Positions 1 through 13,000 of a DNA stretch of 64,000 nt are shown one piece after another (the first letter of the stretch is position 1; every line of letters starts with the position of its first letter). The notes beneath the pieces were generated by a model. The model was not told the origin of the DNA. It worked only from the letters and a program-made list of their open reading frames with translations, and did no database searches. The stretch comes from Macrostomum hystrix (lineage: Eukaryota; Platyhelminthes; Macrostomidae): NCBI GenBank assembly GCA_950097015.1, contig CATNEN010000041.1, forward strand, positions 3,498,501 through 3,562,500, read 5' to 3'. The position numbers and the translations under genes were made by a program.

Positions 1-293
1 ACCTGGGAATGGAATGTAGGTATTCCAATTTGTCATCTTACTGCGCAATGCCAATCATGGATAAAACTTAAAATATCGAAATCAAGGTTTCAAATTAAAC
101 GATACCACTACGAAACATATCATTTCAAAGAATCTAAGCAAGAAGCTAGATGAGATTACGAGCTGGAAAGATGGTGCCCAGCGAGGAGACTGTTATCAAA
201 TATATAAGACAAAATTATAAAGACCAAATAGTCGGTTCAGGCAGAAATAACGAAAAGCTTCATTGTACTAATTGTGATAAATGAGTTTCGCAC
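1..293 (-). other. Intron or 3' part of the polycystin-like gene
   Basis: This stretch lies downstream of the last resolved exon of the minus-strand receptor gene. The exon at 294-1035 ends in a GTGCGA donor, so this is probably intron. The rest of the polycystin membrane region should lie beyond base 1. I see no further exon here. Confidence 0.5.
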
Positions 294-1035
294 CTGCTTG
301 AGCTCATCGTTGATTAAGTCGTCTAGCTCAAAAACATTCTCCTCGGACTCCTTCTTGCCGAAAATCTTTTTGGCTAACACAAATACAATAAGCAAGAAGA
401 CTGGATCGGTAACCACGACTAGCTGCAAGATACCCAGGAAGAAGCTTTTTAACCAGCCGTTGGCTTTATCCTTGCCCCACTCGATGCTGTAGAGGAAGGT
501 GAAGAAAAAACTGGCGCCCACAGCGGCCAGAAGGAGGCCCCAGCCGATAACCAAGAAGCCCTTGGGCAGGCGGATCTCTTTCTTTTGGTTTTCCATCTCG
601 TCCTCGCCCCAGCGGCGCTGCCACTTCTTAGTGCGGCGGAAGATTTCAGCTGCAGCAAAGATGCAGGGATAGGTTATGGCCATTGATAGGATACCGGAGT
701 ACAATTGAAACCAGGTGACCGACACGGGACCCAAGTCAATGCTGAAGTTAGCTTCTGCGTCTAGGTCGTCTCCCTTGCCAAACCACATAGCGTTGCAGAC
801 CATCGTAAGGAAAAACATGGCGTTGGCTACACCAGTGCGTTGCATCCGTGTGTAGCTGGATTGACCAGTTTTTCGGAACAGCGTGGCGATAACATGCTTG
901 TTTACCACCCCACCAGCCTTGTATCGCAGCAGCATCTCCTGGAAGCGCTGATCCTGCTTCACCTCCGGTAGAACTCGCATGGTGCGGCTGTCAAACTTGT
1001 TCTCGGCCAGCCACTGGTCGCACACAAAGATATAA
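294..1035 (-). CDS. Exon 21: polycystin-1 CDQWL motif and membrane helices 2-5
   Basis: The exon opens with [11 protein letters not shown] and continues [20 protein letters not shown], both diagnostic of polycystin-1/PKD1L proteins right after the PLAT domain. Hydrophobic helices follow: [54 protein letters not shown] and [20 protein letters not shown]. The exon probably ends at 294 with donor CAG|GTGCGA after an acidic loop ([12 protein letters not shown]). Reading past it gives a stop at 237-239. The remaining helices, including the pore-like region, must lie outside the window. Confidence 0.88.
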
Positions 1036-4000
1036 CTGTAAAATCGGTTAATTGGGATGAATTTCACATCGCACTCAATAAATCATCTGCAAATTCGAGG
1101 ATGACAAAATAGCATCCTGACTTAGATCCCAACATTAGACTTAGATTTGGACTTGAGAACAAGAAGCGCTATGGTACAACTAGGCAGAATAAACTCACTT
1201 CTTCTTGGTCTGAAGGTCTTCGATGAGTATCTTTTCCAGAAACCATCCAGGCTTCTTACCGCTGTTGTCGTGCCAGACTTTCAATCCACGCAGCTCGCCA
1301 AGAGGAGCTCTAGTCGTCATCGCGAAGTTGCAGACAGAGCCGCGGCTAAAGTTTTGGCGAAAACCGTCAGCAAGCTGACGCTTCCCAGAAGAACCCCAAG
1401 TGCCTGCCAGATTAACAAACACATTTGAAGTGGTATCTGCACCCGACTCATCGCCAGTGTAAACGCTGATGATAAATGTGTAATCATTGTCGAACTCATT
1501 GTCCAGCAAGGGCTCATAGCGTAGCTGCATGTGTATTGTAAATGAGAAGGATGGACACTTAAATACTGGAATGCATCTCGTGCTTTTCTCACTGCACCCT
1601 CGACCCTGCCGTTCGTGTTTCAGTCAGGCTAGCCAGTCTGGCCTCTGGTTGAGCACACTCTGAACTGATTGGCTTGTCCATTCGCTCTCTTTTTCTCTCA
1701 ACCTAGTACATAGTGTGGTGCGAGCTCTGCATCTCTAATGGTGCATCTCTAATCCATACGGCTCGTGGATTGGCTGACGGGTTTAGTTCTCTCTCCTTTG
1801 CCCACTCCTCTACTGAAATCCCGATGTGAAGCGAGCCGTTTTGAGCTCGATTACTGCGAATACAGAGAATAGATGATGCAAAACCAATAAAGCACCACCT
1901 TTCGGGATCGTCAGATCGGCTCTTATATTCTAACTTATGCAACACAAAGACCAATGCCTGCTTACTCACTAAATGAAGCCAATAATACCATTCTATGCAA
2001 AATATCTAAGATTTGGGACTTACATTCGCTGCCTCCTGACGGTCTAGCCGCCACATCCAGACGGAGATCACAACGTAGATGCTGAGGATTATGCACAGCA
2101 CCAACAAAGTGACGAAATTCTCCGCCAATTTTCCAGCGAAATTATTGAATACGGTAGCGAAGTTTATGGTGTTCGGCGCGATGAACATTTTGCCAGAGTA
2201 AGAGCCGAAGAAGTTGCTCTTGAAGACCATCTTCTCAATGCTAGACTCCTCCGCCACTTCGGCATCCGTATCTATCCAACTCCCAACTCCGAATTTGTCC
2301 ACATTCCAAGCTTTTGGCGTGATGGAAGCCACGCCTACCATGAGCGTAATGTTATTTACTGAGCTGTTCATGTTGCCTCCCGTGACCGTGTCATTGTCGG
2401 CGATCTCCAGCGACATGAAGAGAGCTCCACTGGCTGCGACCTGCCCACCTGGGATGAATATACTCAGTGCCAGCGGCTTGTCTGGTGTGGACAAATCCCG
2501 TCGCCGACGACTCTGGACCGGCGCTTGGGCGGAGACGTTTGTTAGCTGCACCGTCAGGCTTCCATCTGACTGCTGCTGGATAGTGCCGTTCTGGAAGACC
2601 CAAACAGTCAAGTTCGCCTGCTTGCTGAAATTCGCCGGGACGCCTCCACGGAATAACATCAGAAATGACTCTGAGCTCGGCAGCTGAAGCGAAACCTGCG
2701 GAAGGTGTAATCTGCAAATTAAACTACCCTCTGCAAATAATCCACGTTCTTTACACATCAAATCGCTTTTCTTATGCACGCGTCTCACGCGCACCTTAAT
2801 AGCAGTTTTGGTTGTCTCGAATTCGAGCTTCTGCACCATGCGCTTGTCACGGCTCATGGAAACCGGCTGGAGTAAACTTTCCGTCGTCTCCTGGTTCTGA
2901 TTTGGCAGCGACAGCGTCAACGAAACCTTTGCGGTGTTGCTTTGCTTGATCACCTGTGTTCCATTCCGGAAGTCTCACATTTGGATTATTAATGTACGAG
3001 TGGATGAATGAAGCATTACGTCATGTAGACATAAACGGCATCAGAGAATGTAAACATAAATGGCGAAAGTTTGACACTTAACGACTCACTCACCTGATTT
3101 CCCTGAGCCAAATTAAGCGACACAACAGCCGCCGATTGGTCCTTCTTGTCGGCCCCAGGAAAAAAAGTCTTAGGGTCCAGCGCAGAGAACTTTAGATTGG
3201 CATCTTGGCCCTCCAAACCCATGTTTTCCGCGTCTCCCAGCATGATGCCGCCCTTGTCGCCCGACTTCATCTCGGAGCCGGCCATAGCAGAAGTGTTGAC
3301 CTTTGACACGCCGACAGAGATACCCTTGGCATTTATCATCACGGGCTTGCCTAACTCCGCATTCTTCAGCTGGTCTGCCAGTAGGTTTGCGATCTTGGTT
3401 ACCATCTCCTGCGCAGCCTTCATCGATTCTGAGTCCTGCAGTTGGGTGAGAAAAGCTCGTTTACCTGTTTGCTTTCCACCCCTCTGGCAAAATCACAATA
3501 TAAAAATTATTTTTTGAAGCCTAGAAAATATTAGCAACTGATAGCTCGCAATGATCCAATCAGCCTTAATCTATTGATTGATCACTTACGGATTTATTTG
3601 TCCCAGTGCTGTTCATGTCCTTGAGGAATTCGTCTACCAGGCTGTTAGCCTGGTCAGCTAGAGTCGCTGCGAATGATTTAGAAAGCTGAGGTATACAAAC
3701 ATACGTATGCGTATTATTTCCAGTAAGCAAGTTTTGGAAGTTCTGCGGGCTGAAGGAACTACCAAATGTATGTATTTCCTTTATGACTGATACTTTTTGC
3801 TCTGAAGCTCCAAGATCGCTTTTTGGGTTTTGTTTTCTGTTGTCCTAAAATGTCGCGGTTAACTTGAGACACAAAATGCTCACACATGCAGGGCTCCGCA
3901 GTGCAGCCTGTAGGCTGTACTTCCTCATCCCAAACTATAAGACCGTCAATAACAGTATAGTAGTTGCCCTTGTAGGAGCAGTTGTCCTCTACGCTAAAGT

Positions 4001-7000
4001 AGTCTTTGACAACGGTTGCTAATGTAGCGTTTTCAGAGACCTCCGTTGGGTATGAAAGGTTGACGTTGCAGGGCAGGCAGTAGCGGCCGCCGTATTGCGG
4101 GGCAGGGCTATTGCAGCTGCGGCTTCTGCTCCGAGTGCCGTTGCCACACGAGACGGAGCAGTTCGAGAAGTCGCTCCACTCACTCCAGCCTCCGTGCACT
4201 GAAGAGATGAATTGTGTTTGAAAAAATGTATCTTTTGAGCGAATTAAAAAGTTTATTCAGTAACTACCGAAAGTACCTGGACAGGGGGCTTGCTGGCAGT
4301 TGCGAATGTCTGAGCCACTGCCAGAACAGCCACGCCCACCGAACTGAGGCGTCGGGCTCGAGCAGGCGCGCTGTCTATTGGACTGGCCGGCACCGCAGCT
4401 CGTGGAGCAGCTGGACCACTCGCTCCAGACCGACCAGCCACCATCAACTGGCGAAAAATGAGGAAATGAGGATAGCGAGGATAGTTTGGGTGCTTGAGTG
4501 CTTATCATGGATACAAAATGTTACTATTGAAGGCCTGAAGGCAAGGCAGTTGATTATACTCGAACTTTTTTTCTTAAACGTAGGTCTTCTTTCAAAGACC
4601 AAAACGCACTTCCGCGTAGGTCCAAACGGCCGCTGCTTGCGAAATGATAGCGGCAACACACAAGCACTGAAGGGCTTTCTGGAGAGGCAGGATTTAATGT
4701 CAGCCAAAACCCGCTTCCGCAAGACAACCAGCAGGCTCGCGACTTTCCTGGGCTACAAGCTGTCCTCGAACAAAGAGGGCGCCCTATCCCTAACCCTAAC
4801 CCAAATCTTTTTTTTTCGTGTATTCGAATTATTCTAAATATGTTTTTTAATAAGTACATAAATAAAAACCAGCAACCTGATTGTTTCCAAATGATGAAAG
4901 TAGCCATAGCACCCTGCGAATATGATTCTGTTATGCTGCACTCACTTGGACACGAGTCTGCGTTGCACTGCCTGCTGTCGCTGGCGGTGCCAACGCAGGC
5001 GCCACCGCCGTTTTGCGGAGGTGGAGAGTCGCACAGGCGCAGGCGCTGCTGGTCGCCCCCTCCACAGCTCTTGCTGCAGTCGCCCCACTGGCTCCACTGG
5101 CCCCAGCCTCCATTCACTGAGAAAATTGGCGGATAATGAAAGCCTTATTAAAGCAAAATTATCCAGCATAGCAGATTGCACTGCATATTAATCTAAGAAT
5201 AAGAAAAAATATTTAGAACAGAAATTAAATTAATTGCGAAAAATTGCGTGTCAGCTTGTGATCTGCGTGATGGTTGGCGCTTAAGGTCTGGAGTATAGTA
5301 CTTTTATGTGGCATTCTTCCAGTTTTAAAGCTACAGTTAAACAAAGTTTTAAAAATAATTTATGCTGTAGTCTTATGTAAGCGGAGCGGGTCTCACCAGG
5401 ACAAGCGGGAATTTCGCAGGCAGTTGACTCAATGGGTGCACCAACGCAATCGGAGCCTCCGTAAGCTGGCATCGGGTTGGTGCAACCACGGCTTCGCTGC
5501 ATCTGGCCGGAGCCGCAACTGCGGGAGCAGCTTCCCCAGGCGCTCCACTGCGCCCAGCCTCCGTTCACTACAGAGATAGAGAGGTTTCCTAGTTCAGGGT
5601 TCATCTAATCCGTTCACTACAGAGATGGAGAAGTTTTCTAGTTCGGGGTTCATCTAATCCGTTCACTACAGAGATGGAGAGGTTTCCTAGTTCGGGGTTC
5701 ATCTAATCCGTTCACTACAGAGATGGAGAGGTTTTCTAGTTCAGGGTTCATCTAATCCGTTCACTACAGAGATGGAGAGGTTTCCTAGTTCGGGGTTCAT
5801 CTAATCCGTTCACTAGAGAGATGGAGAGGTTTTCTAGTTCGGGGTTCATCTAATCCGTTCACTACAGAGATGGAGAGGTTTTCTAGTTCAGGGTTCATCT
5901 AATCCGTTCACTACAGAGATGGAGAGGTTTTCTAGTTCGGGGTTCATCTAATCCGTTCACTACAGAGATGGAGAGGTTTCCTAGTTCAGCGTTAATCTAA
6001 TCCGTTCACTACAGAGATGGAGAGGTTTCCTAGTTCGGGGCTTATCTAATCCGTTCACTACAGAGATGGAGAGGTTTCCTAGTTCAGCGTTAATCTAATC
6101 CGTTCACTACAGAGATGGAGAGGTTTCCTAGTTCGGGGCTTATCTAATCCGTTCACTACAGAGATGGAGAGGCTTCCTAGTTCAGCGTTAATCTAATCCG
6201 TTCACTACAGAGATGGAGAGGTTTCCTAGTTCAGCGTTAATCTAATCCGTTCACTACAGAGATGGAGAGGTTCTAGTTCGGGGTTCATCTAATCCGTTCA
6301 CTACAGAGATGGAGAGGTTCTAGTTCGGGGTTCATCTAATCCGTTCACTACAGAGATGGAGAGGTTTTCTAGTTCGGGGTTCATCTAATCCGTTCACTAC
6401 AGAGATGGAGAGGTTTTCTAGTTCAGGGTTCATCTAATCCGTTCACTACAGAGATGGAGAGGTTTTCTAGTTCGGGGTTCATCTAATCCGTTCACTACAG
6501 AGATGGAGAGGTTTCCTAGTTCAGCGTTAATCTAATCCGTTCACTACAGAGATGGAGAGGTTCTAGTTCGGGGTTCATCTAATCCGTTCACTACAGAGAT
6601 GGAGAGGTTCTAGTTCGGGGTTCATCTAATCCGTTCACTACAGAGATGGAGAGGTTTTCTAGTTCGGGGTTCATCTAATCCGTTCACTACAGAGATGGAG
6701 AGGTTTTCTAGTTCAGGGTTCATCTAATCCGTTCACTACAGAGATGGAGAGGTTTTCTAGTTCGGGGTTCATCTAATCCGTTCACTACAGAGATGGAGAG
6801 GTTTCCTAGTTCAGCGTTAATCTAATCCGTTCACTACAGAGATGGAGAGGTTTCCTAGTTCGGGGCTTATCTAATCCGTTCACTACAGAGATGGAGAGGT
6901 TTCCTAGTTCAGCGTTAATCTAATCCGTTCACTACAGAGATGGAGAGGTTTCCTAGTTCGGGGTTCATCTAATCCGTTCACTACAGAGATGGAGAGGTTT

Positions 7001-10000
7001 TCTAGTTCGGGGTTAATCTAATCCGTTCACTACAGAGATGGAGAGGTTTTCTAGTTCGGGGTTCATCTAATCCGTTCACTACAGAGATGGAGAGGTTTTC
7101 TAGTTCGGGGTTCATCTAATCCGTTCACTACAGAGATGGAGAGGTTTTCTAGTTCGGGGTTAATCTAATCCGTTCACTACAGAGATGGAGAGGTTTTCTA
7201 GTTCGGGGTTCATCTAATCCGTTCACTACAGAGATGGAGAGGTTTTCTAGTTCGGGGTTCATCTAATCCGTTCACTACAGAGATGGAGAGGTTTTCTAGT
7301 TCGGGGTTAATCTAATCCGTTCACTACAGAGATGGAGAGGTTTTCTAGTTCGGGGTTCATCTAATCCGTTCACTACAGAGATGGAGAGGTTTTCTAGTTT
7401 GGGGTTAATCTAATCCGTTCACTACAGAGATGGAGAGGTTTTCTAGTTCGGGGTTCATCTAATCTGTTCACTACAGAGATGGAGAAGTTTTCTAGTTCGG
7501 GGTTCATCTAATCCGTTCACTACAGAGATGGAGAAGTTTTCTAGTTCGGGGTTCATCTAATCCGTTCACTACAGAGATGGAGAAGTTTTCTAGTTCGGGG
7601 TTCATCTAATCCGTTCACTACAGAGATGGAGAGGTTTTCTAGTTCGGGGTTCATCTAATCCGTTCACTACAGAGATGGAGAGGTTTTCTAGTTCGGGGTT
7701 CATCTAATCCGTTCACTACAGAGATGGAGAGGTTTTCTAGTTCGGGGTTCATCTAATCCGTTCACTACAGAGATGGAGAGGTTTTCTAGTTCGGGGTTAA
7801 TCTAATCCGTTCACTACAGAGATGGAGAGGTTCTAGTTCGGGGTTCATCTAATCCGTTCACTACAGAGATGGAGAGGTTCTAGTTCGGGGTTCATCTAAT
7901 CCGTTCACTACAGAGATGGAGAAGTTTTCTAGTTCGGGGTTCATCTAATCCGTTCACTACAGAGATGGAGAGGTTTTCTAGTTCGGGGTTCATCTAATCC
8001 GTTCACTACAGAGATGGAGAGGTTTTCTAGTTCGGGGTTCATCTAATCCGTTCACTACAGAGATGGAGAGGTTTTCTAGTTCGGGGTTAATCTAATCCGT
8101 TCACTACAGAGATGGAGAGGTTTTCTAGTTCGGGGTTCATCTAATCCGTTCACTAGAGAGATGGAGAGGTTTTCTAGTTCGGTGTTCATCTAATCCGTTC
8201 ACTACAGAGATGGAGAGGTTTTCTAGTTCGGTGTTCATCTAATCCGTTCACTACAGAGATGGAGAGGTTTTCTAGTTCGGGGTTCATCTAATCCGTTCAC
8301 TACAGAGATGGAGAAGTTTTCTAGTTCGGGGTTCATCTAATCCGTTCACTACAGAGATGGAGAGGTTTTCTAGTTCGGGGTTCATCTAATCCGTTCACTA
8401 CAGAGATGGAGAGGTTTTCTAGTTCGGGGTTCATCTAATCCGTTCACTACAGAGATGGAGAGGTTCTAGTTCGGGGTTCATCTAATCCGTTCACTACAGA
8501 GATGGAGAGGTTCTAGTTCGGGGTTCATCTAATCCGTTCATTAGAGAGATGGAGAAGTTTTCTAGTTCGGGGTTCATCTAATCCGTTCACTAGAGAGATG
8601 GAGAAGTTTTCTAGTTCGGGGTTCATCTAATCCGTTCACTACAGAGATGGAGAGGTTTTCTAGTTCGGGGTTCATCTAATCCGTTCACTAGAGAGATGGA
8701 GAAGTTTTCTAGTTCGGGGTTCATCTAATCCGTTCACTACAGAGATGGAGAGGTTCTAGTTCGGGGTTCATCTAATCCGTTCACTACAGAGATGGAGAGG
8801 TTCTAGTTCGGGGTTCATCTAATCCGTTCACTACAGAGATGGAGAGGTTTTCTAGTTCGGGGTTCATCTAATCCGTTCACTACAGAGATGGAGAGGTTTT
8901 CTAGTTCCTAGTTCCATATTTAATGTGGGACTTACAGCCTACATTTTTGTCGGAACAATTCCACTCAGAGGCATGTCAGCCTACGTTTAGGTTAGCCTAT
9001 GAGGAATCTTCTCTTAATGTAAAAGTCTGGTAAGGTAACTCGCTTTATAAGCAACAGGAACAGAAATGAAATTGCCAACATATGTTTAAAATGCCGAAGC
9101 TTTTCGTCCTAAGCGGACATCGTCAGGGTCGATTTATTGAAAAACGAAAACGCAGGTGTTTAAAAGTAGGTTGTTGTACATTGTGAGTTAAAGTCCGATG
9201 GACAGGTCAAAAGGCGAACCATGATCAAAAGGTTGGAGAGGAACGCACACACAGCGCAGAGAGAGAGAGAGAGCGCGTGCCTCATACGTCAGAACACTTG
9301 GAGCTGTTGGCTTGCACCGTTCCCCGCTAATTGGACATTAAGGTTTGGCTTGAGGGCCTTGATGTACATGGCTTCAAGAATGGTCAGTTTGTAATCTTGC
9401 CTACACGTGTCAACAACTTTAAACAGTTCAAGTGGCTCCTTATTACAACAACTATCGCGACCTAGCAAATGGTCCCGGATAGCAGAGTTTTTTACCCAAT
9501 GCTCCTTAGCCCTCGTGTATAAATGTCGTTTTGTCTTTTCCACGTAAGTAGTGTTCTGATCCACAGAACAATTGAATTGGTACACGACACCTGCAACAAG
9601 TGGCCTTGGAACACGGGATTTCAATCTGCTAACAAAACGGAAAATATTGTCGGTGCGAAAGATGACCTTGATATCAGAGTCAAACCATTTACGGAAAATC
9701 TTTTCAATTTGTTTCTTGAACATCATCGAAGGGGTTCCAATAAATGGCAGGATAATCATGGGAGTGTTCAGGTCCTTATCTCTATCCCTTTCCCTCTGCA
9801 AGCGACCATTAGTGAATTTGTTGTTCATGAACTTGTTGATGTGGTAATAAATGTAGTTTTTGGGATAGCCATTGGCACCAAAGATCCTAAGCAATTCAAG
9901 GGTTTCAAGATGGAACATTTCCCAGGAGCTACAAATCGTGAAGGCTCTCTGACGTAAAGGCTCTCCGATGTCCGCTTTGGACGAAAAGCTTCGGCATTTT

Positions 10001-13000
10001 AAACATATGTTGGCAATTTCATTTCTTCTCTTAATGAATCAGGCACCAAGATTATGAGCAACAAAAAGAATAACCACACCGAATCGCAACGAATAAATGT
10101 ATAATATTTCCCACTTATTTTGTTGTCTAGCGGGCAAAGGCTCGAGGTGTCTCGTTTATTGACCGAGGCAAAGCCGAGTATGTATCCCTCGAAATTGCAA
10201 CGGGCAAACTAGCAAAAATTCAAGGGGAACTAGTTCAGTATCATTTTGTTAGTCTATGGTTGTTGTCTCGAATTTATCAGCCCGCGGGGCAGCGGGAAAT
10301 ACGGGACAACAAGTCCGGACTTGTTCGGAAATGAGGAAATGAGGAAGCGGGCTGAACCAGTAATATGGTTCTTCGGGTGTCCGGAAAGTCATGAGAAGGT
10401 GTTATTCTAACTACTTAGACACAAGCTATTGACAAGATACTGTACCATTCTAACACTTGACTTAATATATGTCTATGGCTGAAAGAGCTAGATTCTAGCT
10501 TCAAATTTGGGGGTAAGGCTGATGGTTATAACTTAGAAGTCTAGGCCACTGCAACGCAGAGGCAAAGCAAGCATCTATCGTTACTTTTTTCTTCATTGAT
10601 CCTTGCTGCTGCTTTGAGATGGACGAGTTTCAAGCTTATGCTTATACCAGGTATAAGCTTGGTATATCTGCTCCTGATTGCCATGAAGAACTGCTGAAAG
10701 TGCATGGAGATGTGGCGCCTGGTCTGTCGTCAGTGTACCGATGGTCGTACCCACTGGCCCAAGCTGCCCGTACTGGCCGGCCGAGATCGACGAGAACACC
10801 AGAGCTGATCGAGACCTGCAGAAATCTCGTGAAAGAAGACCCAAAAGTGAGTGTCAGAGATCTTGCTGACTTCATGGAGGTTGGGAAATCAACAGTGCAT
10901 GAAATATTGACTGTAGACCTGCAACTTCGCAATGTGTCTGCCGTGTGGGTCCCGCATGTTCTCTCCGAGGAGAACAAGGTTGCTCGCGTCAATTGTGCCA
11001 AGCAAATACGTCGGATTTTTCATACCGAGGGCATGACCAGCTTCTGCAACAAGTACGTGGTGGAGGACGAGACGTGGGTGTACCTTAAAAACACTGGTAC
11101 ACGGCAGAACAACCGGTGCTGGCTGGGTCAAGGCGACCATCGACCTCAAGTTGTGAGACACTCAGTCGGGGACCCAAAGACAATGCTGGTTGTCGCTTTC
11201 AACCCAAGCAAGCGATTCTCTATCATGTCAACGGCGCCAAAGCAGACTGTTGATGCCAATCGCATCGTTGAATTCGTTCGACACACAGGTGACCTATGGC
11301 GGAGCCTCAGATCACAGCCAATTCATTTGTCCGAAGTCTTGTGGCAGTGGGACAACGCACGACCTCATGTGGCCCAGCCTGTGCAGCAGTACATGGAGCC
11401 TCGTGGAGTTGAACTGCTTTTTCAGAGTCCCTATAGCCCTGATTTCAATTTATGCGACCGTTTTTTCTTCAATTGGCTGAAATCTGACTTCTCGAAGCGG
11501 GAGTTCAGCAGCCACGATGAGGTCCGCGAGGCCGCGTTGCAGTGGGCGAGGGGTCTGGATGCAAACTGCTTGAAACGCGAGGTTCTACGGCTCGTGGAGC
11601 ACTGCCAAGCTGTGATTGACTTCAGGGGAAATTACATTACTGATTAGTAAAGTTTCACGAACAGCGTTTTTATAATTAACCTTTTGTAGTTTTCTCATGA
11701 CTTTCCGGACACCCAAACAGGGAATAAATGATTTATTCACCTGGGGAAATAAATGAAAACGCGTTACATAGACTCTCGGCCGGGGCAAAAGGGGGATACA
11801 TCCCATTCCGCCACCCGAAGTCATGACCAGACCTGGACAAGGTGTCATGCCACAGTCCTGGAGGTCGCTGCCGCTGCCAACACAGTTGGCGCCTCCTGCA
11901 TGTGGCAGTGGGGAGTTGCAGAAACGCGTACGATTGCGGCGGCCGCCACCGCAGGTGCTGGAGCAAGCACTGAATTCCGACCAGGTTGACCAACCGCCGT
12001 CAACTGAAATTCATTGAGAGAGCTTGTTGAACATCGTTTGCGATTTCGACTCGGATAGAGAAAGATAAAATTGCAAGGATGGACGAAAGTGAATAATATG
12101 TGATGAAGGATCTGAGTGCAGTATCATGTGGGTGCAATACCACTAGAGTACGGCATTACGAGAGTGCAGTATCATGAGGGTGCAATACCACTAGAGTACG
12201 GCATTACGAGAGTGCAGCATAAGACTGCAGCCACGCACTAGGGCAGTCGACAGGATTACAGGGCTTGCTTTCCTGGTCGGACCCACTGCAGTTGTTGCCG
12301 CCAAACTGCGGCTCCGGGGAGTCGCAGAGCCGCCTTCGCCAGGCGGTGCCATTACCGCAAGTTACGCTGCAGGATTTCCAGGCACTCCAGCCTCCCCAGA
12401 GACCATCGACTGGACATTCGGTTAGGAGGCAGACACGATTCCGCGTAGAGTTGCCCGAGCAGTTTCGCCCGCCGAATTGAGGCTCAGGCGAGCTGCAGTT
12501 CCGGTGGCTCCACTGGTGACCCCTGCCGCAGGTGAGGGAGCAGGCCGAGTAGCCGGACCAGGCGCTCCATGCTCCGTCAACTGGGGGGGTGGGGGTTTAT
12601 CGATTTCAATCAGCGCTAATAAATCTGCGGTTTTAGATAGTGAAATTAAAGCATTATGTATTGAGTTGACGCACATTTCGACAGACATCAAGTGCATCCC
12701 TTATTTTTCATGTGCTCTGGTACAATTTTATCGGCCAAGAAACTAGAAAGACAAGCTAGTGAGTGAGCAGTAAGATAAAGTGATTGGTTGTGGAAGAACA
12801 TTGTAGGTTTGGATTTTACAGGCAAGAATGTTAACCCAAAAATGCGTCGCTGCCACAGTTGCAGCTATCTGGTTACCAACTGCTTGCTGAGAAACTCACT
12901 GGGACATGGCCAGGGACTGCAGTCTCCAAATTCGAAAAGCTCGCCGGGGCAGTCGAGCCCGCCAAACTGGGGCAGCGGGCGACTGCAGCTGCGTTGTCGA

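Noticed and set aside
5568-8908. CRISPR array
   Set aside because: Units are directly adjacent with no unique spacers, in a eukaryotic intron; it is a minisatellite.
10593-11161. Minus-strand ORFs inside mariner copy 1
   Set aside because: Antisense to the transposase; the same shadows recur in copy 2.
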